From contig DAOMZV010000004.1 in the NCBI GenBank assembly GCA_035400705.1, positions 1-38,808 of the forward strand: 38,808 nt of DNA, in the 5' to 3' direction. Position numbers and translations under genes: made by a program. This DNA comes from GWC2-40-17 sp035400705 (GTDB lineage Bacteria; Patescibacteriota; Patescibacteriia; Magasanikbacterales; UBA10003). The notes beneath the pieces were generated by a model. That model was not told where the DNA came from. It was given only the letters and a program-made list of their open reading frames with translations, and made no database searches. Shown here piece by piece: positions 1-7,271 of the stretch (positions within the stretch are counted from its first letter, which is position 1; every line of letters begins with the position of its first letter).

Positions 1-144
1 ACTTTGCCTCAAGAATGTGGTACTTATTGGCGTGGTTGGTTTAATATTTTTACTAAAACACAACCAACTTATAATGAAAATGATTATCCTTGTGTTAATA
101 GCGAAGATCCCGGTTATATAGTATATAAATTCACCGCTAAATAA
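1..144 (+). CDS. C-terminal end of a truncated gene, function unknown
   Basis: Reading frame 1 is open from the first base of the window to a TAA at 142-144 and gives 47 residues. The peptide starts TLPQECGTYW and ends VYKFTAK. It has two cysteines and many aromatic residues (W, Y, F), which suits an exported or cell-surface domain, but I recognise no family. The start lies outside the window. It is followed after 33 bases by a gene for a membrane protein with calcium-binding type repeats, so it may belong to a surface-protein run. Base composition matches the AT-rich backbone. Confidence 0.55.
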   Translation, partial: TLPQECGTYWRGWFNIFTKTQPTYNENDYPCVNSEDPGYIVYKFTAK

Positions 145-177
145 TTAATGAAAAATTTACAATTAATTAATTAAATT

Positions 178-864
178 ATGTTTGACGATGTTTCTCCTAA
201 AAATCCTAATGAACCAGAAGACATTTTTGCTGGTTCTGCAGAGATTCCTGCGGCTGGGCCACTTGAAGTTAAGTCTGCTTTAGCCAATAATAAGTTAAAA
301 CCAGTTGATTTTTCTGCTAATCAACCCAACCCTGTCGCCGGTCCTAAAATAGAGATCAGTCAACCCTTGTTAAGTAAAAAAGGTCTTTTTGTGGCCATTG
401 GGATCATTTTAATTGTTGGTTTGGGGGGATTAACTGCTTGGGGTGTGTGGCGTACTTCTAAAAAAGCAACACCACAAAACACTTCTCCGATAGTTAATTC
501 TGTTAATGAAGAAAGTAAACAACAGCCCGCTTCTGCGGAAAATATAATTCCACCAGAAAATGTTCCTGTTGTGGAAAGTACTACTACTCCTGCGGTTGTT
601 GAAGAAACACCCGCTCCTGCAATTGTTGTTGCTGACACTGATGGTGATGGTTTAAATGACGACGATGAGACCAAGTATGGAACTGATGCTCAAAAAATTG
701 ACACTGATGGTGATACCTTAACAGATTATGAAGAATTAATGATCTGGAAGACAGATCCTTTAGTAATCGATACTGATGGCGATAGCTATGATGATGGAAC
801 AGAAGTTAAAAATGGCTTTAATCCTTTAGGTTCAGGCAAATTATTAGAATTGCCTATTGAATAA
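178..864 (+). CDS. Membrane-anchored thrombospondin type 3 repeat protein
   Basis: This 228-residue protein has a cytoplasmic N-terminus of about 65 residues, one transmembrane helix at about 68-90 (GLFVAIGIILIVGLGG), a Pro/Thr/Glu/Val-rich linker, and a C-terminal run of Asp-rich repeats from about residue 152. The repeats read DTDGDGLNDDDE, DTDGDTLTDYEE and DTDGDSYDDGTE. This is the thrombospondin type 3 pattern, a calcium-binding module known in extracellular proteins. Calcium binding is a family-level expectation and was not tested. Nothing like Shine-Dalgarno precedes the ATG; the upstream bases are AATTAAATT. A second protein of the same plan starts nine bases downstream, so the two probably arose by duplication and are made from one transcript. 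The exact role is unknown; display on the cell surface is inferred. Confidence 0.8.
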   Translation: MFDDVSPKNPNEPEDIFAGSAEIPAAGPLEVKSALANNKLKPVDFSANQPNPVAGPKIEISQPLLSKKGLFVAIGIILIVGLGGLTAWGVWRTSKKATPQNTSPIVNSVNEESKQQPASAENIIPPENVPVVESTTTPAVVEETPAPAIVVADTDGDGLNDDDETKYGTDAQKIDTDGDTLTDYEELMIWKTDPLVIDTDGDSYDDGTEVKNGFNPLGSGKLLELPIE

Positions 865-873
865 AATAAATTT

Positions 874-2001
874 ATGGCTGAGGAAAGTTTCAATAAAAAT
901 TCAGAAGCGGAAATTTTTACCATTCCCGAAGAGTTTTATGGTGCTCAAAGAAAAATTTCAATTCCGATTGCAGCCGGTTCCACAGCTGGTTTATCAGGGG
1001 AACGAATCGCTAAAAAAGTTACTGCCACACCAACGCAGCCAACTGTTTTGACAGCAAACAAATTTTTTTCTCCCAAAGCAGTGATTGGCTTGGTGGGAAT
1101 AATTTTAATTTTAACTATTGCTGGTTTTTCTTATTATTATATTCATCAAGCTCAGTTGGCGCGTCAAAAATTAGCAGCTCAACAAAAAAATAAAGAAACT
1201 ACAGCCGGAGTAATCACTCCTGCGCCAGTCCAGCCAGAAGAAAAGATGGTTACTACCACAGAAGAAAATATTCCACCAGAAGTCACACCAACTTCTACAG
1301 CACCACAAATTGTTAGTTATGCTATTTTTCCTTTTAAAAATTATTCTAAGGCAGAAGATATTGACAATGATGGTCTGACCACGCTAGAAGAAGCAATTTA
1401 TACAACTGATAGTAATAAACCAGACACTGATGATGATGGTTATGCAGATGGTTTGGAGGTGGAAAATCTTTATAATCCTTTAGGTTTTAAACCTGTAAAA
1501 TTAGTTGATTCTGGCAAAGTTAAAGAATATATCAACCCAACTTATCAATATAGCGTTTTTAGTCCTTTAGTTTGGCCAGTTCAATCTTTAGATAATAATA
1601 ACGAACAAGTAATTTTTTCCTCTGATACCGGAGAGTTTATAGAAATAATTGTTGAAGATAATCCTTTAAAACTTTCTGTTCAAGATTGGTATTTAGGTCA
1701 ATCTCCTGGTGTTACATCTGATCAATTAAAAACCATTACCACTAAAGACAAAATAACTGGAATTTTAAGCCCAGATGGTTTGGCAGCCTATTTACCTTTT
1801 GAGGATAGAATTTTTGTTATTTATTATAACATTGGCTTAAAGACCGAGGTTAATTTTGGAATGACTTTTAAAATGTTGATTAATAGTTTTAAGACTGGTG
1901 TGGTCGCCATATCATTTCCAGAAGAAATTTTTAATTTCGCTACTAGTACAGGGGAAAAGGCAGAAGAAGTCGCTACTACCACTATTATTACGGGAGAATA
2001 A
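874..2001 (+). CDS. Membrane-anchored thrombospondin type 3 repeat protein with extra C-terminal domain
   Basis: This 375-residue protein has the same order as the gene before it: a short cytoplasmic part, one membrane helix at about 68-90 (AVIGLVGIILILTIAGFS), a Pro/Thr/Glu linker, and thrombospondin type 3 repeats at about 161-205 (DIDNDGLTTLEEA, DTDDDGYADGLEVE). A further domain of about 165 residues follows, rich in aromatic and beta-forming residues, that the neighbour lacks. I cannot name this domain. I chose the start at 874 because it gives the membrane-anchored product and sits nine bases after the previous stop; an overlapping frame starting at 857 is an unrelated short reading. The stop at 1999-2001 is followed three bases later by ybeY, so this gene is likely part of the same transcript. 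Confidence 0.78.
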   Translation: MAEESFNKNSEAEIFTIPEEFYGAQRKISIPIAAGSTAGLSGERIAKKVTATPTQPTVLTANKFFSPKAVIGLVGIILILTIAGFSYYYIHQAQLARQKLAAQQKNKETTAGVITPAPVQPEEKMVTTTEENIPPEVTPTSTAPQIVSYAIFPFKNYSKAEDIDNDGLTTLEEAIYTTDSNKPDTDDDGYADGLEVENLYNPLGFKPVKLVDSGKVKEYINPTYQYSVFSPLVWPVQSLDNNNEQVIFSSDTGEFIEIIVEDNPLKLSVQDWYLGQSPGVTSDQLKTITTKDKITGILSPDGLAAYLPFEDRIFVIYYNIGLKTEVNFGMTFKMLINSFKTGVVAISFPEEIFNFATSTGEKAEEVATTTIITGE

Positions 2002-2004
2002 TTT

Positions 2005-2409
2005 ATGGTGGTAGAAATTAATTATTTAACCAAAGAAAAAATTTTAAAGTCGTGGTTGAGTGGAGTTGCGGAAACTGTTGGAAAAAAATTAAAGATTAAA
2101 AAAGAGCTATCAGTGGTAATAGTTGGAACAAAAAAGATGCAAAGTCTAAATAATTTTTATCGGCATCGAGATCGCCCAACCGACGTCTTGTCTTTTGAGG
2201 GAGAGGGGGGTTTTTTAGGAGAGATTGTTTTGTGCTTACCGGTAGCTAAACGGCAGGCCAAAGAGCATGATTTTTCTCTAAAGGAAGAACTGGCTTTTTT
2301 ATTGATTCACGGAATATTACATTTACAGGGCTATGATCATGAAAAAAATCAAAAAGAAGAAAAGTTGATGTTTGCCTTGCAAGAACAGTTGTTAAAATCA
2401 ATTATTTAA
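2005..2409 (+). CDS. ybeY: Endoribonuclease YbeY, rRNA maturation factor
   Basis: YbeY is a single-strand-specific, zinc-dependent endoribonuclease involved in 16S rRNA 3' end maturation and ribosome quality control. The 134-residue product carries the family signature HGILHLQGYDH, with the three metal-binding histidines at about residues 102, 106 and 112. Upstream it has the usual NNFYRHRDRPTDVLSF segment. The length is slightly short for the family but the core is complete. It lies three bases after the preceding gene and four bases before dgkA, a close pairing that is common in many bacteria (ybeY next to dgkA). The start is the ATG at 2005, preceded by AT-rich sequence and no Shine-Dalgarno. 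Confidence 0.95.
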   Translation: MVVEINYLTKEKILKSWLSGVAETVGKKLKIKKELSVVIVGTKKMQSLNNFYRHRDRPTDVLSFEGEGGFLGEIVLCLPVAKRQAKEHDFSLKEELAFLLIHGILHLQGYDHEKNQKEEKLMFALQEQLLKSII

Positions 2410-2413
2410 AAAT

Positions 2414-2773
2414 ATGTTTAGTTTTCGTCGCATGGTGAGAAGTTTTTTCTACGCTTTTAAGGGTTTAACCATAATTATTAAAGAAGAACAAAGTTTTCGT
2501 TTACAACTTTTAGCTTCAGCGGCAGTTGTGTTTTTAATGTTCTACTTTCCTTTACGTAATTGGGAAAAAGTCGCTTTAATACTTGTGATAGCCTTTGTTT
2601 TAGTGTTAGAATTAATAAATAGCATTTTTGAAAGATTTGTTGACATGTTAAAACCCCGGTTGAGTTATTATGTTGAATCAATAAAAGATGTTATGGCCGC
2701 TACGGTTTTTTTGGCTTCTTTTGTTGCTTTAATTATTGGATTAATAATTTTTATCCCTTATCTAGTGAATTAG
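2414..2773 (+). CDS. dgkA: Diacylglycerol/undecaprenol kinase family membrane protein
   Basis: This 119-residue integral membrane protein belongs to the DgkA family. In Gram-positive-type bacteria the enzyme phosphorylates undecaprenol to recycle the lipid carrier for wall and polysaccharide synthesis. The sequence shows an N-terminal amphipathic part (FYAFKGLTIIIKEEQSFRLQ), membrane helices at about 29-50, 52-72 and 93-115, the active-site-like ELINSIFERFVD and the C-terminal IKDVMAATVFLAS. These match the conserved E and KD motifs of the family. Three helices and about 120 residues are the usual size. The gene sits between ybeY and ftsA with gaps of only a few bases, so it is part of the cell-wall and division transcript. 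Undecaprenol rather than diacylglycerol as substrate is an inference from family precedent. Confidence 0.9.
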   Translation: MFSFRRMVRSFFYAFKGLTIIIKEEQSFRLQLLASAAVVFLMFYFPLRNWEKVALILVIAFVLVLELINSIFERFVDMLKPRLSYYVESIKDVMAATVFLASFVALIIGLIIFIPYLVN

Positions 2774-2776
2774 ACT

Positions 2777-4042
2777 ATGGTTTTTAAAAGAAATAACAAA
2801 CAAGAAGAAATAATTGTTGGTCTAGACATTGGTTCTACAGCTGTCCGTTTAGCTGTTGGTCAGTTGGTGCCAGTGGGCGACAAAAAAGAACTGCATATTA
2901 TTGGGGCGGCTGAGGCGCCTGCGGAGGGGGTTCATCGAGGAGTGGTTACAAGTATCGAAGATACAGTTTCTTCAATCTCTGCTTGTATTGAAAAAGCCGA
3001 ACACATGACTGGTATTCCTATGGAAAGAACTTGGGTGGGTATTTCTGGTAGTCATATTATTTCTGAAGAAAGTAAGGGTGTGGTAGCTGTGGCAAAAGCA
3101 GATGGAGAAATTTCCGAGGAAGAAGTAGAAAGAGCTTTAGAAGCGGCCAGAACTGTAGCCACGCCATTAAATTATGAAATTTTGCATGTTATTCCTAAAA
3201 GTTATACTGTAGACGGTCAAGTAGGTATTAAAGATCCTATTGGTATGACGGGGGTGCGGTTAGAAGTGGACACACAAATTATCCAGGGCCTATCTTCGCA
3301 AATTAAAAATTTAACTAAATCAGTCTATCGTACTGGTTTAGAAATCAATGATTTAGTTTTATCAATTTTGGCTACGGCAGAGGCAGTGGCGACTGATCGC
3401 CAGAAGGATTTAGGCGTGGCCGTGGTTAATTTAGGCGGCGCTACTACTAATGTTATAATTTTTGAAGAAGGGGATATTTTAGATACAGCGGTTTTGCCAA
3501 TTGGTTCCGAACATATTAGTGCTGATTTAGCTATTGGCTTAAGGACCTCAATTGATGTGGCGGAAAAATTAAAATTAGAAAATGGGTCAGCTGTTTCTAA
3601 GGATATTTCTAAAAAAGATGAAATTGATTTATATGATTTGGGGGCTACTGAACACGAAATTGTCTCATTAAAATTTGCTAGTGAAATTATTGAGGCTAGA
3701 GTTGAAGAAATAATGGACAAGGTAGAAGCCATTCTTAAGAAAAATGGTCGCAGCGGTACTTTGCCAGCCGGTGTGATTTTTACTGGCGGCGGATCAAAGT
3801 TGGTTGGTTTAATAGAAGTAGCTAAAAGAAAATTACGTTTGCCAGCTACTCTAGGTTATCCTTTAAATATTACCAGTGTAACGGATAAAGTTAATGATTT
3901 GTCATTCACCACGGCCATCGGTTTGGTTAAATGGGGGATGATGTCGCAGTTAAATCAACAAAGAAATGATTTGGGTAAATTGATCACTCGTTTTGGGGTG
4001 GTTAATCCAGTTAAAAAACTTTTTGGTTTTTTTAAATTTTAA
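2777..4042 (+). CDS. ftsA: Cell division protein FtsA
   Basis: FtsA is an actin-like ATPase that tethers FtsZ filaments to the inner face of the membrane. The 421-residue product begins with the phosphate-1 loop GLDIGSTAVRLAVG at about residues 15-28, contains the SHS2 (1C) insertion region around residues 85-160, and has a second nucleotide-binding stretch, VVNLGGATTNVIIFEEGD, and a third, GVIFTGGGSKLVG. It ends with a basic, aromatic amphipathic peptide, NPVKKLFGFFKF, which is the expected membrane-targeting sequence. Length is typical. It starts three bases after dgkA and precedes ftsZ by 118 bases that hold a promoter and an inverted repeat. The ftsA-ftsZ order is conserved widely and supports the call. 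Confidence 0.97.
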   Translation: MVFKRNNKQEEIIVGLDIGSTAVRLAVGQLVPVGDKKELHIIGAAEAPAEGVHRGVVTSIEDTVSSISACIEKAEHMTGIPMERTWVGISGSHIISEESKGVVAVAKADGEISEEEVERALEAARTVATPLNYEILHVIPKSYTVDGQVGIKDPIGMTGVRLEVDTQIIQGLSSQIKNLTKSVYRTGLEINDLVLSILATAEAVATDRQKDLGVAVVNLGGATTNVIIFEEGDILDTAVLPIGSEHISADLAIGLRTSIDVAEKLKLENGSAVSKDISKKDEIDLYDLGATEHEIVSLKFASEIIEARVEEIMDKVEAILKKNGRSGTLPAGVIFTGGGSKLVGLIEVAKRKLRLPATLGYPLNITSVTDKVNDLSFTTAIGLVKWGMMSQLNQQRNDLGKLITRFGVVNPVKKLFGFFKF

Positions 4043-4064
4043 AGCTAAATTATCCACATTTAAA

Positions 4065-4093
4065 TTGACAGCTCAGAAGCTAAATTATATAAT
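4065..4093 (+). promoter_or_regulatory. Promoter of ftsZ
   Basis: TTGACA at 4065-4070 and TATAAT at 4088-4093 are both perfect and are separated by exactly 17 bases. Transcription should start near 4100, about 60 bases before the ftsZ ATG. This gives ftsZ a supply independent of the upstream ybeY-dgkA-ftsA transcript. Confidence 0.85.
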
Positions 4094-4125
4094 AGAAGAT
4101 GAAATTATTACTCATCTTCTTTTTT
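4094..4125 (+). terminator. Inverted repeat with T-run, probable terminator of the ftsA transcript, overlapping the ftsZ start site
   Basis: AGAAGATGA at 4094-4102 pairs perfectly with TCATCTTCT at 4112-4120 across a nine-base loop and is followed by five further Ts. That is an intrinsic terminator for RNA coming from ftsA. The ftsZ promoter directly upstream should start RNA near 4100, inside the left arm, so RNA from that promoter would not form the full hairpin. A second short hairpin (TGAAC.../...GTTCA) follows at about 4125-4143. Confidence 0.6.
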
Positions 4126-4160
4126 GAACAAAAAAAGTGTTCAACTAAAATATTAAATTT

Positions 4161-5423
4161 ATGCCAGAAGTAAAACCTGCAATTGAAACACTCGCTAAAA
4201 TAAAAGTGGTTGGGGTGGGTGGTAGTGGAGGAGCTGCTATCAATCGCATGATGCAAAGTAAAATTAAAGGGGTAGAATTTATTGCTATTAACACAGATTT
4301 ACAAGCTCTCCATTGTTTACAGGCTCCAGTTAAAATTCATATTGGTAAAAATTTAACTCGTGGGTTGGGTGCGGGCATGAATCCAGAAGTCGGCTATAAG
4401 GCCGCAGAAGAAAATCAAGAAGAAATCAGGGAAGCTCTTAAAGGCGCTGATATGGTTTTTATTACTTGTGGTTTAGGTGGTGGCACTGGTTCTGGTGCAG
4501 GTCCTTTGGTGGCAGATATTGCCAAAAGTAGCGGTGCCTTAACTATTTCTGTTGTCACTAAACCGTTTTCATTCGAAGGCAAACAAAGAAAAGAAATTGG
4601 TGAAAAAGCACACCAAGATTTTTTAGATCGAGTTGATACTATTATCACTATTCCTAACGATCGCGTGATGCAGATAATTGATAAAAAAACTCCCTTAGTG
4701 GATGCCTTTAAGATTATTGATGATGTTTTACGCCAGGGCGTTCAAGGTATCTCCGAAATTATTACTGTCCCCGGTTTAATTAATGTTGATTTTGCTGATG
4801 TGCGGGCAGTAATGCAAGATACTGGTTCAGCTTTGATGGGTATTGGCTATGGCAGTGGAGAAAATAGGGTAGTAGATGCTGCTAAGGCTGCGATTGCCAG
4901 TCCATTATTGGATTTATCAATTGATGGCGCTAAGGGAATTTTATTTATTGTGACTGCTGGTTCTGACGTGGGCATGCATGAAATCGCCGAAGCCGCTAAA
5001 ATAGTTACTGGCAGTGCTGATGAAAATGCTAAGGTAATTTGGGGTACTGTGATTGACGATAGTTTAAAAGATGAAGTTAAAATAACCGTAATTGCTACAG
5101 GTTTTGATAAAAAATCTGATAATAGTAGTTTGATCAATCGTTTAGGAAAATCAGCTTTTTCTTCTTCATTTAATACCTTAACTGTACCAGAACCAACTTC
5201 TAGAGTAGAGAAAAAAAATATTTCCAGTTCCGCTCCATCTGCGCCAGTAGAAGAGGAAAAATCTAAGATGGAGTTTAGTCGGACCGAATTTTCAAGCACT
5301 CCTTTACAGAAAAAACCGGCTAAAAGAGTTGATTTGGAACCAGAAGATATTGCGCCAGTGGCTAATAAAAAAGAAGAAGAAGATATGGAAATTCCAGCCT
5401 TTCTTCGTCGCAAGATGAATTAA
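4161..5423 (+). CDS. ftsZ: Cell division GTPase FtsZ
   Basis: FtsZ is the tubulin-like GTPase that polymerises at midcell and organises septum formation. The 420-residue product has the N-terminal GVGGSGGAAINRM, the tubulin signature GLGGGTGSGAGP at about residue 108, the T7-type synergy region FKIIDDVLRQGVQGISEII, and a long variable linker from about residue 320. It ends with EIPAFLRRKMN, the conserved C-terminal peptide (DIPxFLR type) that binds FtsA. The complete GTPase core and the tail both fit a working protein. It has its own strong promoter and a leader of about 60 bases. nrdR follows after nine bases. There is no Shine-Dalgarno; the bases before the ATG are ATTAAATTT. Confidence 0.98.
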   Translation: MPEVKPAIETLAKIKVVGVGGSGGAAINRMMQSKIKGVEFIAINTDLQALHCLQAPVKIHIGKNLTRGLGAGMNPEVGYKAAEENQEEIREALKGADMVFITCGLGGGTGSGAGPLVADIAKSSGALTISVVTKPFSFEGKQRKEIGEKAHQDFLDRVDTIITIPNDRVMQIIDKKTPLVDAFKIIDDVLRQGVQGISEIITVPGLINVDFADVRAVMQDTGSALMGIGYGSGENRVVDAAKAAIASPLLDLSIDGAKGILFIVTAGSDVGMHEIAEAAKIVTGSADENAKVIWGTVIDDSLKDEVKITVIATGFDKKSDNSSLINRLGKSAFSSSFNTLTVPEPTSRVEKKNISSSAPSAPVEEEKSKMEFSRTEFSSTPLQKKPAKRVDLEPEDIAPVANKKEEEDMEIPAFLRRKMN

Positions 5424-5432
5424 ATTAGGATT

Positions 5433-5915
5433 ATGTATTGTCCGGTTTGTAATTATAAAGATACTAAGGTGGTCGATTCTCGTTTGAGTCAAGATGGTTC
5501 CACCATCAGACGCAGACGGGAGTGTTTTAAATGTCGTTATCGTTTTTCTACTTTGGAAGAAACGGAAATTTTAGATTTAACTGTAGTTAAAAGAGATGGC
5601 CACCGCGAACCGTACAGTCGGGAAAAAATTATTAAAGGATTAACTAAAGCTTTGGAAAAAAGATCTTATACTAATGACTCTTTGGCTAATTTGATCCATT
5701 CTATAGAACGCGATATTCAGAAAAAAAGAAAGCGAGAAATAAAAAGCCAAGAAATAGGAGAAATTTTAATGAATCGGTTGAAGAGTTTTGATAAAGTTGC
5801 CTATATTCGTTTTGCTTCGGTTTATCGTGCTTTTGAAGATGTGGAAACTTTTAAAAAAGAATTAGAAAATCTATTTCATAAGAAAAAAAGTTTAAAAAAG
5901 AAAAATAAAAAATAA
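5433..5915 (+). CDS. nrdR: Transcriptional repressor NrdR
   Basis: NrdR senses ATP/dATP through an ATP-cone domain and represses ribonucleotide reductase genes by binding NrdR boxes. The 160-residue product starts with a zinc ribbon: CPVC at residues 3-6 and CFKC at about 31-34, with the conserved DSRLSQDGSTIRRRREC between them. It continues with the ATP-cone, VVKRDGHREPYSREKIIKGL. Length matches the family (about 150-160). The C-terminus is a lysine-rich tail. It begins nine bases after ftsZ and precedes the protease gene by 14 bases, so it is likely read from the ftsZ promoter. No ribonucleotide reductase gene is in the window, so its target is not visible here. Confidence 0.96.
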   Translation: MYCPVCNYKDTKVVDSRLSQDGSTIRRRRECFKCRYRFSTLEETEILDLTVVKRDGHREPYSREKIIKGLTKALEKRSYTNDSLANLIHSIERDIQKKRKREIKSQEIGEILMNRLKSFDKVAYIRFASVYRAFEDVETFKKELENLFHKKKSLKKKNKK

Positions 5916-5929
5916 GGTCAGTTATTTAT

Positions 5930-7189
5930 ATGACCAAAATCAGATCTTTTTTAGTAGTTTCTATTGTAGTCAGTTTTTTGATTGGAGGGGTGTCAGGATT
6001 TTTATCAGGCCTGTTTGTTTTAAACTGGTCTTTTTCTTTTAATAATAATCAAAATTTTTTCCGATCATTTATTAAACAAGTCGCTCCAGCTGTAACTAGC
6101 ACTGTTTTTATCAATCAAGCTGACCAAAAACTAACTTCTCAAGGTGTGGCGGCTTCGATCGATAGCGAAAAAATCATGACGGTTGTTAAAAAGGCTGCTC
6201 CCGCTGTCGTATCTATTGTTGTATCAAAAGAGAGCTATTTATTGGACAATGGGATTAAAGAGTTTGTTTATCCGGAAGAATTAAAAAAGAATGGAGAGGA
6301 AATAAAAAATAATCAAGAAGAACTGGTTGGTAGCGGTACTGGGTTTATTATTCGATCTAATGGCCTAATTGTCACTAATCGGCATGTCGTGACAGAAAAA
6401 GAGGCAACTTTGACCGTGGTCTTAAATGATGGTCAAAGGTACCCAGCGATTGTTTTAGCTAAGGATCAGTTTTTAGACATCGCCTTAATTAAGATTGAGG
6501 CCAATAATTTACCAACCTTAACTTTAGGCAATTCTGAAAAAATACAACTTGGTCAAACAGTGGTGGCTATTGGCAATACTTTGGGTCAATTCCAAAATAC
6601 TATAACTAGTGGTATTATTTCAGGCATTAATCGACGAGTGGCTGCTAGTGATGGTTCTGGTTCTATGACAGTAATTGATTCGGCCATTCAAACCGATGCG
6701 GCTGTAAATTTGGGTAACTCCGGCGGGCCCTTGTTAAATTTACAAGGTGTTGTAATTGGTATTAATACTGCCGTTAATTTAAATGGTCAGGCCATTAGTT
6801 TTGCTTTGCCGGTTAATAGTATTAAGATCATTGTTGATTCAGTAGAGAAGTATGGGCATATTGTTCGACCTTGGTTGGGTGTTCGTTATAATTTGTTGAA
6901 TAAAGAAATTGCCGAAAAAAATAATTTGATTTTAGATTATGGCGCCTTAGTTACTCGAGGAGAAGATCCGTCTGAGGCGGCGATAGTAGAAGGTTCTCCA
7001 GCTGCTAAAGCTGGTTTAGAAGAAAACGATGTAATTTTGGAAATTAATGATCAGAAAGTTACAGAAGGCAATTCTTTAAGCAGTTTAATTATGAATTATC
7101 AAGTTGGTGAAACCATTAATTTAAAAGTTTGGCGAACCGGAGAAATCAAGGAAATTCCGCTAATTTTAGAAGAAGCTCTTAATAAATAG
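5930..7189 (+). CDS. HtrA/DegP-type serine protease with PDZ domain
   Basis: This 419-residue membrane-anchored protease belongs to the HtrA family, which degrades misfolded proteins outside the cytoplasmic membrane. An N-terminal membrane helix (residues about 8-32) is followed by a trypsin-like domain. The catalytic triad is visible: His in TNRHVV (about residue 152), Asp in FLDIALIKIE (about 183) and Ser in LGNSGGPLLN (about 264). One PDZ domain fills the last 100 residues (GSPAAKAGLEENDVILEIN). The gene follows nrdR by 14 bases, and a terminator lies directly after it. A second HtrA-like gene at 15306 has the same plan but lacks the triad residues His and Ser, so the two make an active/inactive pair. 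I leave out a symbol because degP, degQ and htrA cannot be told apart here. Confidence 0.93.
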   Translation: MTKIRSFLVVSIVVSFLIGGVSGFLSGLFVLNWSFSFNNNQNFFRSFIKQVAPAVTSTVFINQADQKLTSQGVAASIDSEKIMTVVKKAAPAVVSIVVSKESYLLDNGIKEFVYPEELKKNGEEIKNNQEELVGSGTGFIIRSNGLIVTNRHVVTEKEATLTVVLNDGQRYPAIVLAKDQFLDIALIKIEANNLPTLTLGNSEKIQLGQTVVAIGNTLGQFQNTITSGIISGINRRVAASDGSGSMTVIDSAIQTDAAVNLGNSGGPLLNLQGVVIGINTAVNLNGQAISFALPVNSIKIIVDSVEKYGHIVRPWLGVRYNLLNKEIAEKNNLILDYGALVTRGEDPSEAAIVEGSPAAKAGLEENDVILEINDQKVTEGNSLSSLIMNYQVGETINLKVWRTGEIKEIPLILEEALNK

Positions 7190-7200
7190 AAAATTTATCT

Positions 7201-7237
7201 AAAACAGAAAGAGATCTTGATTCTTTTCTGTTTTTTT
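7201..7237 (+). terminator. Intrinsic terminator after the HtrA gene
   Basis: AAAACAGAAAGA at 7201-7212 pairs with the stretch ending TCTTTTCTGTTTT at about 7222-7234 (one bulged T), and a run of seven Ts follows. It closes the ftsZ-nrdR-HtrA transcript. The pyk -35 box lies in the loop and right arm, so the two signals overlap. Confidence 0.75.
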
Positions 7238-7245
7238 ATTATAAT
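7217..7245 (+). promoter_or_regulatory. Promoter of pyk, nested in the preceding terminator
   Basis: TTGATT at 7217-7222 and TATAAT at 7240-7245 are 17 bases apart. Transcription should start near 7252. This rules out the in-frame ATG at 7245 as the start of pyk and supports the ATG at 7272. Confidence 0.75.
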
Positions 7246-7271
7246 TGTTGCATAATTATTTTATCTTGTTT

